This document shows positions 46,872 through 56,003 of a stretch of DNA of 64,000 nt, piece after piece. Every line of letters starts with the position of its first letter. Position 1 is the stretch's first letter. Source of the DNA: Polynucleobacter duraquae (GTDB lineage: Bacteria > Pseudomonadota > Gammaproteobacteria > Burkholderiales > Burkholderiaceae); the NCBI RefSeq assembly GCF_000973625.1, contig NZ_CP007501.1:62001-126000 (forward strand), given 5' to 3'. The position numbers and the translations under genes are program-made. The notes under the pieces were generated by a model. The model was given only the letters and a program-made list of their open reading frames with translations, had not been told where the DNA came from and made no database searches.

Positions 46872-48572
46872 ATGACTCCAACGCAAAAACTGAATAATGA
46901 AATCTTCATGATTGAGAGGGCGCTTGAAGCTGGTAGGTTGGAGGATGCAGGGCGCTTGTTAGATCGAATCCTTAAATTAGATCCGAAAAATCCGAGAGCA
47001 AATGAGTTATATGCTTATTTCCTCGGCGCAAGTGGAGAAAGCAATAAAGCATTTGAACAATTAAAGATAGCTTGTGGGCTCGAGGGAGCATTGCCATCAG
47101 CGCTACATGAATTGGGTCGTCAATATCTTTATGCTGGTCAATTTGAAAGTGCCATTAATTATTTAGAGGCCGCCTTAACACGCAATGGATCATTTATTGG
47201 GGGCTTGCATGATCTTGGAATTGCCTACGCTTTAACCGGGGCATTACAAAAGGCAAGAGAAGCTTTTGAGAATGCATATCGATTAGATCCCGGATCTGCT
47301 GAAGTGGTTTACAACCTAGGTAAAGTTTATGATGACTTAGGCATGGCTGAGGAGGCGGTCAAATGCTATTACGATGCAGTAAGCATTGATCCAAAAATGA
47401 CATCAGCCCTCATTAATCTTGGTGATGTCAATGTAGATTTAACTCATTATGAAGAGGCCATTAGTAACTACGATGCTGCACTAGCGGTCGACTCATCTCT
47501 GAGCGACGCGCTGGTTAATCGTGGCGTAGCATTTCACATAATGAAGAAATTTGAAGAGGCGCTATCTTCATTTGATCAGGCAATCTTAATAAATAAAAAT
47601 TGCGCGGGCGCCCATTTTAATAAAGCCTTAACATTGGTTTCCTTGGAAAGATATCAAGAGGGCTGGAAAGAGTATGAGTGGCGGTGGGCTTATGAAAAGT
47701 TTACAAGTCCACCAAGATCATTTAAGAGCCCGCTATGGCTGGGTGCTGAGTCTTTGGATGGCAAATCAATCTTAATCTATAGCGAGCAAGGGCTTGGAGA
47801 CACAATTCAGTTCTGTAGGTACTTGCAAATTTTAAGAGGGAAAGTAGAGTCTATTTTTGTTGAGGTGGAGCAGTCATTGATTTCAACAATTGAAAGTATG
47901 AATCTTGGAATCAATGTGATTAAAAAAGGTGAAGTAATGCCCGCGCATGATTACCATTGCCCAATGATGTCTTTACCCTTGGCGCTCCAGCAAGATCAAG
48001 GTCGCCCTCCATTTCCAGATAAATATTTGAGTGCAAGTAAGGAATTGGTTTCAAAGTGGATGGCTCGTCTGGGTAGTTCAGATATACCAAGAATTGGGAT
48101 TGTTTGGCGGGGCAGTGCAACGCACGCAAATGATAAGAATAGAAGCATTGCATTGAGAGAGCTAATGTCTGTTCTACCCGAGGGCTACCAATATCTGAGT
48201 CTTCAAAAGGAACCCACCCAGGATGAGAGAATGCTCTTGGCTTCTAATCCAATGTATTTAGACTATTCAATTGACATTAGTGATTTTCAGGATACTGCCG
48301 CATTAGTAAACTGTCTTGATTTGGTGATTGGGGTCGATACCAGTACGATTCACCTCAGTTCTGCCTTGGGAATGAGGACGTGGCTGCTGCTTTCTTATGT
48401 CCAAGATTGGAGATGGTCTCCAGATAAGGAGCAATCGGCTTGGTACTCAAGCATGCGAATACTAAGACAATCTGTTGATCAAAAATGGATGCCTGTTTTA
48501 GAGCAACTAAAGTCAGAAATACGAAGTTTTCTTGAAGCATATCCAAAATATGATGCCGAAGAAAAATTATGA
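46872..48572 (+). CDS. TPR protein with GT9-like glycosyltransferase domain
   Basis: The 566 residues contain about seven to eight tetratricopeptide repeats (about 5-260; for example GSAEVVYNLGKVYDDLGMAEEAV) followed by a C-terminal domain like ADP-heptose transferases (GT9): SEQGLGDTIQFCRYL near 304-318, IGIVWRGSATHANDKNRS near residue 404, and GVDTSTIHLSSALG at about 487-500, then DWRW and a late RQS. No signal peptide, so a cytosolic protein. It overlaps the next gene by 4 bases. AGA, AGG and ATA codons are frequent, unlike its neighbours. Acceptor and sugar are unknown; protein or surface glycan modification is inferred. Confidence 0.85.
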   Translation: MTPTQKLNNEIFMIERALEAGRLEDAGRLLDRILKLDPKNPRANELYAYFLGASGESNKAFEQLKIACGLEGALPSALHELGRQYLYAGQFESAINYLEAALTRNGSFIGGLHDLGIAYALTGALQKAREAFENAYRLDPGSAEVVYNLGKVYDDLGMAEEAVKCYYDAVSIDPKMTSALINLGDVNVDLTHYEEAISNYDAALAVDSSLSDALVNRGVAFHIMKKFEEALSSFDQAILINKNCAGAHFNKALTLVSLERYQEGWKEYEWRWAYEKFTSPPRSFKSPLWLGAESLDGKSILIYSEQGLGDTIQFCRYLQILRGKVESIFVEVEQSLISTIESMNLGINVIKKGEVMPAHDYHCPMMSLPLALQQDQGRPPFPDKYLSASKELVSKWMARLGSSDIPRIGIVWRGSATHANDKNRSIALRELMSVLPEGYQYLSLQKEPTQDERMLLASNPMYLDYSIDISDFQDTAALVNCLDLVIGVDTSTIHLSSALGMRTWLLLSYVQDWRWSPDKEQSAWYSSMRILRQSVDQKWMPVLEQLKSEIRSFLEAYPKYDAEEKL

Positions 48573-50647
48573 GTAGCCTTGAGATTGCGGCCTTATTTGT
48601 ACTTGCAGATCAGTATTTTGCGGCAGGCCAGTATGGGGCTGCAAGAAATATATATTCCGAAGCTGCGCAGAAGATGCCAGATGAAGCTAGGGCAATAGAG
48701 GGTATGGCATATTGCGCTGCTAACTTAGGTGATGACGAGACTGCCTTTACTTTATTAAAGCAGGCTGTTGATGCAGTTGGAATATCCGCCCAGGGCTTGT
48801 ACTTTTTGGCCTCATTTTATTTAGAAAAGCATTGCTATGACAAAGCAATTACTTGTCTCCAGAAATCCATTCAAATCGCTGGAGAGTATTTCGAAGCACT
48901 TCATGATTTAGGTGCAGCCTATGCTTCTTTGGGGGATGCAAGTTCTGCTTTTATAGCCTATAAAAAAACGCTTGCATATAAAAATCATTCCCTTGATATT
49001 TATTTGAATCTTGGCGACTTGGCAATGACTCTTCAGAGGGTCGAGGAAGCTAAGCAGTATTACTTCAATGCGTCAACGATAGATCAATCATCTGCCTATG
49101 CATGGAGTGGATATGGAGCTGCATTAGCTAAGTTAGGCGAATATGAGGATGCTTTGCGAGCGCTTAATAGGGCCATTGAGCACAATCCAGATCTACTTGA
49201 TGTTTGGATGCACAGAGGCGATATTTTTAACCTATTAAAACGTCACGATTTAGCTTTAGAAAGCTATGAAAAGGCGGAGAAGATTTTTCCTGACATGCCA
49301 TTTATTTTGGGAAAAATTTTGCATCAAAAAATGCTGGCTTGTGACTGGTCTGGTTATGAGGAGCTAATTGGAAAAATTCAGCTTGGAATTTCTCAGGGGA
49401 AAAATGTTGCAGAACCATTTGGGTTCCAAGCAATCTCTGAGTCTGAGGAAGAGTTAAAGGCCTGTGCAAAATTATTTGCCGATTTTTATTTTGAACAAAA
49501 AGATTCAATGGCTATTCTTGGGCAAAATAATAAGATCAAAATAGGATACGTTTGCGGTGAATTTAGAAATCAAGCTACCTCGATATTGATGGCCGGTGTT
49601 TATGAGTCACAGAATAAGGATGAATTTGAAATTTATGCATTTGATAATGGACTAGATGATGGCTCGTTCTTGAGAAAAAGGATAGAGGTCGCCTTTGACC
49701 ATATGATTGACATCAGAGGGTTGCCAGATCAGGAGGTTGCTCAGAAGATCGCTAATTTAAAGATAGATATTTTAGTTAATTTGAACGGATATTTTGGAGA
49801 ATCTCGTCAGGCTATCTTTGCCTATAGACCAGCCCCCATTCAGGTCAATTACTTAGGATTTCCGGGGACTCTAGGCTCTAAATATATAGATTATCTAATC
49901 GCTGATGACAGGGTGATACCGCCTGATAGTTATCAATACTATTATGAAAAAATTGTAAGCTTACCTAATTGTTACCAGGCTAACGATGACAAGAGGGTGA
50001 TTTCTCAAAAAATTTTTACACGCGCTGATTTTGGTTTGCCACAGAATGCATTTGTGTATTGCTGCTTTAACAACAATTATAAAATTACACCTCAGATATT
50101 TAAGATCTGGATGAATATACTGAGCAATACAAGTAATACAGTGTTATGGCTGCTAAAAGATAACGATTTGGCAGCTAAGAATCTTTTGGCTCATGCGGAG
50201 CATCATGGAGTAGCTAAGGATAGAATATTTTTTGCGGATAGACGTGTGCCTGAAGAACATTTAGCACGCCATCAGCATGCTGATCTCTTCTTGGATACTT
50301 TCCCATATAACGCTCATACGACTGCAAGTGATGCACTTTGGTCAGGCTTGCCAATTTTGACTTATGTTGGCAACACATTCCCTGGTCGGGTCACCTCGAG
50401 CTTATTGTCGGGGCTTGGGGTCAGGGAGCTGATTGCCGATTCTCAAGAAGAGTACAGAGATATGGCAATTTCTTTTGCAAATAATCCACTAGACTTGCGC
50501 TCTATTAGAAAAAAAATAGAAAGCAAGAAATTTACTTGCACACTATTTGATACCGGGCAATTTACCAAAAAACTGGAGAGTGCATTTAGATTTATGCATT
50601 CTCGGTGTGTTGCCAATCTTCCACCAGAACATTTCAAGGTTCAGTGA
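48569..50647 (+). CDS. TPR protein with O-GlcNAc-transferase-like (GT41/SPINDLY) domain
   Basis: The 692 residues contain about seven to eight TPRs (about 5-260), a linker, and a GT41 catalytic region: IKIGYVCGEFRNQATS near residue 326, QVNYLGFPGTLGSKYIDYLIAD from about 425, and LFLDTFPYNAHTTASDALWSGLP at about 573-595. GT41 enzymes, including eukaryotic OGT, add a sugar to Ser/Thr of proteins; bacterial members modify adhesins or flagellins. ATG 48569 overlaps the preceding stop (ATGA). The coding stretch is AT-rich with AGA/ATA codons, suggesting transfer. The target is unknown. Confidence 0.87.
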   Translation: MSSLEIAALFVLADQYFAAGQYGAARNIYSEAAQKMPDEARAIEGMAYCAANLGDDETAFTLLKQAVDAVGISAQGLYFLASFYLEKHCYDKAITCLQKSIQIAGEYFEALHDLGAAYASLGDASSAFIAYKKTLAYKNHSLDIYLNLGDLAMTLQRVEEAKQYYFNASTIDQSSAYAWSGYGAALAKLGEYEDALRALNRAIEHNPDLLDVWMHRGDIFNLLKRHDLALESYEKAEKIFPDMPFILGKILHQKMLACDWSGYEELIGKIQLGISQGKNVAEPFGFQAISESEEELKACAKLFADFYFEQKDSMAILGQNNKIKIGYVCGEFRNQATSILMAGVYESQNKDEFEIYAFDNGLDDGSFLRKRIEVAFDHMIDIRGLPDQEVAQKIANLKIDILVNLNGYFGESRQAIFAYRPAPIQVNYLGFPGTLGSKYIDYLIADDRVIPPDSYQYYYEKIVSLPNCYQANDDKRVISQKIFTRADFGLPQNAFVYCCFNNNYKITPQIFKIWMNILSNTSNTVLWLLKDNDLAAKNLLAHAEHHGVAKDRIFFADRRVPEEHLARHQHADLFLDTFPYNAHTTASDALWSGLPILTYVGNTFPGRVTSSLLSGLGVRELIADSQEEYRDMAISFANNPLDLRSIRKKIESKKFTCTLFDTGQFTKKLESAFRFMHSRCVANLPPEHFKVQ

Positions 50648-50717
50648 AGATGCTATTGCTTAGCCCAATACTGCGTCCAAATACCCTCTACTCATTACTC
50701 TAAAGGAGTGGGGGCAA

Positions 50718-51140
50718 TTATTTTTTGAGGCTATCGCGAATTTCCCGCAAAAGAACTGTGTTTTCTGGTTCTGATGGCGCTGGTTGTGCGTCGACAAGTC
50801 GCACCTTATTAACTACTTTGACCATTTGAAAAATGACAAACGCCAGCAAAATAAAGTTAATGGAAATAGTGATGAAGTTTCCATAGGCAAAAATTGGTAC
50901 CCCAGCCTTTTTAAGGGCATCAAAAGTTCTGGGCACCCCCTCTGGGATCTTGCCTAGCACCAAGAAGAGGTTGGTAAAGTCAATATGACCCCCTAAAAGA
51001 GTGGAAATCACCGGCATCACGATGTCATTTACGAGGGAATCTACAATCTTCCCAAAAGCCCCGCCAATGATCACACCAACCGCCAAATCAATAACATTTC
51101 CCCTGACCGCAAAGTCACGAAATTCCTTTAAAACAGCCAT
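50718..51140 (-). CDS. mscL: Large-conductance mechanosensitive channel
   Basis: MscL opens under membrane tension to release solutes during osmotic downshock. The 140 residues include [37 protein letters not shown] (helix 1), a second helix near residues 85-110, and the C-terminal bundle ending [15 protein letters not shown]. It is convergent with the GT41 gene and divergent from petA. Confidence 0.97.
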   Translation of the reverse strand: MAVLKEFRDFAVRGNVIDLAVGVIIGGAFGKIVDSLVNDIVMPVISTLLGGHIDFTNLFLVLGKIPEGVPRTFDALKKAGVPIFAYGNFITISINFILLAFVIFQMVKVVNKVRLVDAQPAPSEPENTVLLREIRDSLKK

Positions 51141-51194
51141 AAATACCTTTCAATTCACATAGATTGAGGCTAACTCAAAATTAACCCCATAACT

Positions 51195-51224
51195 TTGATG
51201 CATACCCCATTTTTACTTTAAAAT
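51195..51224 (+). promoter_or_regulatory. Candidate promoter of petABC
   Basis: TTGATG (51195-51200) and TAAAAT (51219-51224) are 18 bases apart in the AT-rich gap between the divergent mscL and petA genes, 53 bases upstream of the petA ATG. GAGGAA precedes that ATG. Confidence 0.45.
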
Positions 51225-51276
51225 CTTATCTTTAAGTATTTTTACCTATAAATGCTCTTTTCGAGGAATTTTGTAA

Positions 51277-51879
51277 ATGAGTGACAAGCCCAGTATGGAT
51301 AAGGATCGCCGTAATTGGTTGATCGCCACTTCAGCAGTCGGCGGTGTTGGCGCAGCCGCAGCCCTTTACCCTTTTGTGGATAGTTTTCAACCTTCTGAGC
51401 GCGCCAAGGCCGCCGGAGCTGCTGTTGAGATCGATATCTCTGGCATGCAGCCAGACGAAATGCGTATGGTTGAATGGCGCGGTAAGCCAGTATGGGTGGT
51501 GCGCCGTACTCCTGAACAGGTTGCCGAGCTTTCTAAGATAGATGCAGAGCTCGCAGACCCTGATTCTTTAAGGGATCCAGCCCAATTTACCCCGCCATAT
51601 GCACAAAATCAATGGCGCTCAATCAAGCCGGAATATATGGTTGTAGTTGGTATTTGTACCCATTTAGGGTGCTCGCCTACGCCTAAGTTTGAGGCAGGCG
51701 CTCAACCCTCTTTGCCAAACACTTGGCAGGGCGGTTTTCTTTGCCCATGTCATGGCTCCACATTTGATATGGCCGGCCGTGTGTTTAAGAACAAACCAGC
51801 TCCAGACAATATGGAAGTGCCGCCGCATATGTATTTGAGCGACACCAAAATTCTGGTTGGCGAAGATAAGAAGGCCTAA
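51277..51879 (+). CDS. petA: Ubiquinol-cytochrome c reductase iron-sulfur (Rieske) subunit
   Basis: The Rieske protein takes electrons from ubiquinol at the Qo site. The 200 residues have an N-terminal anchor with a twin-arginine-like DRRNWLIATSAVGG, fitting Tat export by the genes at 42330-43915. 2Fe-2S ligands are C127 and H129 (CTHLGC) and C156 and H159 (CPCHG), with C132 and C158 as the disulfide. It is the first gene of petABC. Confidence 0.97.
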   Translation: MSDKPSMDKDRRNWLIATSAVGGVGAAAALYPFVDSFQPSERAKAAGAAVEIDISGMQPDEMRMVEWRGKPVWVVRRTPEQVAELSKIDAELADPDSLRDPAQFTPPYAQNQWRSIKPEYMVVVGICTHLGCSPTPKFEAGAQPSLPNTWQGGFLCPCHGSTFDMAGRVFKNKPAPDNMEVPPHMYLSDTKILVGEDKKA

Positions 51880-51889
51880 GGAGAAATAA

Positions 51890-53291
51890 ATGGCATTTCA
51901 CGAAAAAGAAGTCCCAGCAAACGCATCCCTCGCAGTGAAGATGATGGCTTGGGTGGATTCGCGTTTACCAGTGACGGATGCATTTAAGCGTCATATGAGC
52001 GAGTATTACGCTCCTAAGAATCTGAATTTCTTCTATATCTTTGGCGCGTTGGCTATTGTGGTTTTAGCTATCCAAATCATTACCGGCATTTTCTTAGTGA
52101 TGAACTACAAGCCAGATGCCGCTAAGGCATTTGAGTCTGTTGAATACATCATGCGAGAGGTCCCGTTTGGCTGGTTAATCCGCTACATGCATTCGACTGG
52201 CGCTTCAATGTTCTTTGTAGTGGTTTACATGCACATGTTCCGTGGTTTGATTTATGGTTCATATCGCAAGCCACGTGAGTTAATTTGGATTTTCGGCTGC
52301 GCGATCTTCTTGTGCTTGATGGGTGAGGCATTCTTTGGTTACTTGCTCCCATGGGGTCAAATGTCCTATTGGGGCGCTCAAGTGATCGTGAACTTGTTCT
52401 CTGCTATCCCATTGATTGGTCCAGATCTATCTTTGTGGTTGCGTGGTGATTACGTTGTAGGCGATGCAACACTCAATCGCTTCTTTGCATTCCACGTCAT
52501 TGCTATTCCTTTGGTATTGATTGGATTGGTTGCTGCTCACATTCTTGCATTGCATGAAGTGGGTTCTAACAATCCAGACGGCGTAGAAATTAAAAATACA
52601 CTGGATGCAAATGGTCATCCGGTTGATGGCATTCCATTCCACCCCTACTACAGCGTTCATGACGTCATGTACTTAGGTGGTTTTTTGATTCATTTTTGCC
52701 TCGATTGTTTTCTTTGCTCCAGAAATGGGCGGATATTTCTTGGAAGCGAATAACTTCATTCCAGCAAATCCATTTGTTACTCCGACGCATATTGCACCTG
52801 TTTGGTATTTCACACCGTTCTATTCAATGCTGCGCGCAACAACATCCAACTTCTTATTGCCATTATGGATTTTCTTGGCAGTGATTTTGTCGATGTTCGC
52901 CCTGAAGTCTAAGGATGTCAAAGTCAAAGGTGCATGTGCAGCAATCGCATTAGTACTGGCAGCCGGTTTCTATGCGTTTGATGCAAAGTTCTGGGGTGTT
53001 GTGATTATGGGCGGATCAGTTGTGATTCTCTTCTTCTTGCCATGGCTAGATCATTCTCCAGTGAAGTCGATTCGTTACCGCCCTCAGTTTCATAAGTACA
53101 TTTATGGAACCTTTATCTTGACCTTTGTGGTTTTGGGCTACTTAGGAATCGAGCCGCCATCACCTCTTTACGAAAAGATTTCTCAGATTTGCACCATTTA
53201 TTATCTGGGCTTTTTCTTGGCAATGCCGTTCTGGAGCACGCTTGGTACGTTCAAGCCAGTTCCAACTCGCGTTACTTTTAAGTCCCATTGA
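51890..53291 (+). pseudogene. petB: Cytochrome b of the bc1 complex, frameshifted
   Basis: Cytochrome b carries both b haems and the quinol sites. As given, the frame from ATG 51890 encodes 287 residues and leaves the family after residue 269; the rest (from FASIVFFAPEMGGYF to TFKSH) continues in another frame to 53291. Removing one T from the run at 52693-52697 restores one frame of 466 residues, the normal length. Haem ligands H101, H115, H202 and H217 precede the break; the Qo-site PEMG follows it. A sequencing error or a recent mutation is likelier than real splitting. petA lies 10 bases upstream. Confidence 0.9.
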
Positions 53292-53320
53292 TTCAGATAC
53301 CCGAGAAATTAGGAACTAGT

Positions 53321-54094
53321 ATGAAACGAATTTTGCACACTGTGATGGGCGTCTGTCAGGCAGCAGCCCTGGTTGCTGCCCTTGGTTTTGGTTTAGCTGC
53401 AAATGCAAGCGAGGGCGGTTTCCCGTTGGAGACTGCGCCAAATCGCGTTAGTAATAATGCATCTTTGCAAAATGGCGCCAAGATATTTGTCAACTATTGC
53501 TTGAACTGCCACTCTGCAACAAGTATGCGTTACAACCGCATGCGTGATATTGGTCTGACAGATCAACAAATCAAAGATAACTTGATTTTGACCGACGCTA
53601 AAGTTGGCGACTTGATGACTATTTCAATGTCACCTAAAGATGGCAAGGCCTTTTTTGGCAAGACCCCTCCCGACTTATCTGTTGAGGCACGTGCACGCGG
53701 TACTGACTGGCTCTATACCTACTTCCGTACTTTCTACAAAGACGATACTACCCAAACTGGTTGGAATAACTTGGTGTATCCGAACGTTGGTATGCCTCAT
53801 GTTCTGTGGCAGTTGCAGGGTGAGCGTGCTGCAAAGTTTGAAGAGCGTCCAGATCCACACGATGCAAGTCGTGTAGAGAAAAAATTTGTTGGATTTGAGC
53901 AGTTAACTCCAGGAACCATGAAGTCACAAGAGTATGACGACAACATTGCTGACTTAGTTGCTTTCATGTCATGGATGGCCGAGCCAGTGCAACTTGAGCG
54001 TAAGCGTTTGGGTGTGATTGTGTTGATCTTCTTGGCAATCTTCACTCTGGTAGCTTCACGTTTGAATAAGGCTTACTGGAAAGACATTCACTAA
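53321..54094 (+). CDS. petC: Cytochrome c1
   Basis: Cytochrome c1 accepts electrons from the Rieske centre and passes them to soluble cytochrome c. The start chosen is ATG 53321 (AGGAAC about 8 bases upstream), giving 257 residues with a signal peptide ending near ANA. The haem site CLNCH is at C60, C63 and H64, a distal Met region lies further on, and a C-terminal helix (RLGVIVLIFLAIFTLVAS) anchors it. A TTG-initiated extension from 53288 overlaps petB and is rejected. Confidence 0.96.
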   Translation: MKRILHTVMGVCQAAALVAALGFGLAANASEGGFPLETAPNRVSNNASLQNGAKIFVNYCLNCHSATSMRYNRMRDIGLTDQQIKDNLILTDAKVGDLMTISMSPKDGKAFFGKTPPDLSVEARARGTDWLYTYFRTFYKDDTTQTGWNNLVYPNVGMPHVLWQLQGERAAKFEERPDPHDASRVEKKFVGFEQLTPGTMKSQEYDDNIADLVAFMSWMAEPVQLERKRLGVIVLIFLAIFTLVASRLNKAYWKDIH

Positions 54095-54172
54095 GCCACA
54101 GTTTTTGAGATTTAAAGTCGCAGTTGTTTGTGCGTTTGTTGTATTGAAGTAGATATTTAAGGAAATAAATTT

Positions 54173-54784
54173 ATGATGGTGTTGTACTCGGGCACAAATT
54201 GCCCATTCTCGCAACGCTGCCGTCTGGTGCTTTTTGAAAAAGGCATGGACTTTGAAATCCGTGATGTGGACTTGTTTAACAAGCCAGAAGACATCTCGGT
54301 GATGAACCCTTATGGCCAAGTTCCAATCTTGGTTGAGCGCGACTTGATTTTGTATGAGTCAAACATCATCAATGAGTATATTGATGAGCGTTTTCCTCAT
54401 CCGCAATTGATGCCGCCCGATCCTGTTGCACGCGCACGCGCACGCCTCTTCCTTTTCAATTTTGAAAAAGAGTTATTTGTGCATGTAGCTGCATTAGAAA
54501 ATGAAAAAGGCAAAGCTGCTGAGAAGTCTCATGAAAAAGCACGTTTAGCTATTCGTGATCGCCTAACTCAGCTTGCACCTATTTTTGTAAAGAATAAGTA
54601 TATGTTGGGCGAAGAGTTTTCAATGCTTGATGTAGCAATCGCCCCTTTATTGTGGCGTTTAGAGCATTACGGTATTGACCTCTCTCGCAATGCAGCTCCC
54701 CTTTTGAAGTACGCTGAGCGTATTTTCAGTAGGCCTGCTTACATAGAGGCATTGACTCCATCAGAAAAGGTCATGCGTCGCTAA
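54173..54784 (+). CDS. sspA: Stringent starvation protein A (GST fold)
   Basis: SspA binds RNA polymerase and alters transcription in starvation and acid stress. The 203 residues have a thioredoxin-like N-terminus (YSGTNCPFSQRCRLVLFEKGMDFE), NPYGQVPILVERDLILYESNIINEYIDE and an all-helical C-terminal half with FSMLDVAIAPLLWRLEHYGI. ATG 54173 and the next codon ATG are both possible. petABC-sspAB order is conserved in Beta- and Gammaproteobacteria. Confidence 0.96.
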   Translation: MMVLYSGTNCPFSQRCRLVLFEKGMDFEIRDVDLFNKPEDISVMNPYGQVPILVERDLILYESNIINEYIDERFPHPQLMPPDPVARARARLFLFNFEKELFVHVAALENEKGKAAEKSHEKARLAIRDRLTQLAPIFVKNKYMLGEEFSMLDVAIAPLLWRLEHYGIDLSRNAAPLLKYAERIFSRPAYIEALTPSEKVMRR

Positions 54785-54815
54785 GCGGCTCATTTCTCAG
54801 GCTGGCAAAATAAGC

Positions 54816-55217
54816 ATGTCTGATATTCCAAGCAATAAACCCTATCTAATCCGTGCCCTACATCAGTGGTGCACGGATTTTGGCTTTACGCCCTTCATGG
54901 CAGTCTTTGTGGACTCTACTGTTGAAGTGCCTATGGAGTTTGTGAAGAAGGATGAAATTGTTTTAAATCTCTCTCTGGAGGCTTGCCATCAACTAAATTT
55001 GGATAATGATTGGATCAGTTTTCAGGCAAGATTTGGTGGAGTTCCAAGGAAAATTATGGTTCCTGTAAGTCATGTTTTAGCGATCTATGCACGAGAAAAT
55101 GGCCAGGGAATGTCCTTTCCATTTGATGCCAGTCAGGTCAGCAAGCTCAAAGATGCAAGTCCTGAGAATGCTGAAAAGCCAAAAGCTAACAGACCTTCCT
55201 TGACGATTGTGAAATAG
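54816..55217 (+). CDS. sspB: ClpXP protease specificity-enhancing factor SspB
   Basis: SspB binds ssrA-tagged peptides and delivers them to ClpXP. The 133 residues include NKPYLIRALHQWCTDFGFTPF at the N-terminus, VLNLSLEACHQLNLDNDWISFQARFGG in the core, and a flexible tail ending in RPSLTIVK, the ClpX-binding motif. It follows sspA by 31 bases and is followed by tRNA-Thr. Confidence 0.95.
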   Translation: MSDIPSNKPYLIRALHQWCTDFGFTPFMAVFVDSTVEVPMEFVKKDEIVLNLSLEACHQLNLDNDWISFQARFGGVPRKIMVPVSHVLAIYARENGQGMSFPFDASQVSKLKDASPENAEKPKANRPSLTIVK

Positions 55218-55235
55218 GTTAGAATACTATCCGTT

Positions 55236-55311
55236 GCCCCTTTAGCTCATCTGGTAGAGCAACTGATTTGTAATCAGTAGGTGGTCTGTTCGAGTCGGAC
55301 AAGGGGCACCA
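55236..55311 (+). tRNA. tRNA-Thr (anticodon TGT)
   Basis: A full cloverleaf is visible: acceptor GCCCCTT/AAGGGGC, D arm GCTC..GAGC with TGGTA, anticodon stem ACTGA/TCAGT with loop TTTGTAA (anticodon TGT at the centre), T arm GTCTG/CGGAC with TTCGAGT, discriminator A, and an encoded CCA at 55309-55311. It reads ACA threonine codons (and others by wobble). Confidence 0.97.
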
Positions 55312-55319
55312 TCAATTTC

Positions 55320-55991
55320 ATGCTACATCTCCCCCAAGTTACTTTAATAGCCGTTAGCTCTGTTGAGTTGGCCGGTACTGATCTTGCTTTGCAGATCTCT
55401 TCCCACGATATTGAATTTGGTGCAATCAAGTTTTTATCTTCAGAGGAATGGCAGCCCTCTAACGCCAAAATACAGATGACCAAGATTCCGAAGCTTGATA
55501 TTGTAGGTTATAGCAAGTTTATTCTTGGTGATCTTCATGAGCATGTAGAAACTGAATACTGCCTTGTTGTTCAATCTGATGGCTTTGTCCTTAATGCGAA
55601 TAAGTGGAATCCTAAATTTCTTGAATTTGATTACATTGGAGCTCCATGGCCAATGGACTTGAAGTTGCAACCCGGTAACATTGCCTTAGATTTAAGTAGG
55701 AATAATGTGGGCAACGGGGGTTTTTCATTGAGAAGTAAGCGACTTTTAGAAGCTACATCCAAAATCTCTTTTCATGACTTAACCTTCCCTACAAAATCCG
55801 AGGATTTGATTTTGTGCCACTTTCTTTTTCAAGAAATATCAAATGCTGGGATCAAATTTCCAGGGCCAGAATTAGCTGCTCAGTTTTCAATTGAGTCTCC
55901 AACTGCTGCTTATGGGCAAAATCCATCTACCTGCTTTGGATTTCATGGAAAAGAGTTGAGAGATTTAATCTTTGCTAATGCTCAACTGTAG
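55320..55991 (+). CDS. DUF5672 family protein
   Basis: The 223 residues match the uncharacterised DUF5672 family, often near glycosyltransferases and with a GT-A-like layout. Seen: VTLIAVSSVELAGTDLALQIS, a Y-S-x-F (YSKFILGDL), EYCLVVQSDGFVLN (a D-x-D-like site replaced by QSDGF), FLEFDYIGAPWP, and NVGNGGFSLRSKRLLE near residue 128. ATG 55320 begins 9 bases after the tRNA-Thr CCA with no spacer for a normal leader; the tRNA 3' AAGGGG is the only Shine-Dalgarno-like sequence. AGA/AGG/ATA codons suggest transfer. Glycan-related function is inferred. Confidence 0.75.
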   Translation: MLHLPQVTLIAVSSVELAGTDLALQISSHDIEFGAIKFLSSEEWQPSNAKIQMTKIPKLDIVGYSKFILGDLHEHVETEYCLVVQSDGFVLNANKWNPKFLEFDYIGAPWPMDLKLQPGNIALDLSRNNVGNGGFSLRSKRLLEATSKISFHDLTFPTKSEDLILCHFLFQEISNAGIKFPGPELAAQFSIESPTAAYGQNPSTCFGFHGKELRDLIFANAQL

Positions 55992-56003
55992 ATTGAGTTT
56001 AAA

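Noticed and set aside
50648..50717. Terminator between the GT41 gene and mscL
   Set aside because: Only a 4-pair ACTC/GAGT stem with wobbles could be drawn before the T run, too weak to call.
51890..53291. petB as a genuine two-gene split like cytochrome b6 and subunit IV
   Set aside because: The second frame has no start or ribosome site at the right place, the break is inside a helix, and one T removal restores a continuous normal-length protein.
55236..55311. tRNA-Thr as a genomic-island attachment site
   Set aside because: No integrase, no duplicated tRNA 3' end and no island-like gene set are visible nearby; only one odd gene follows.
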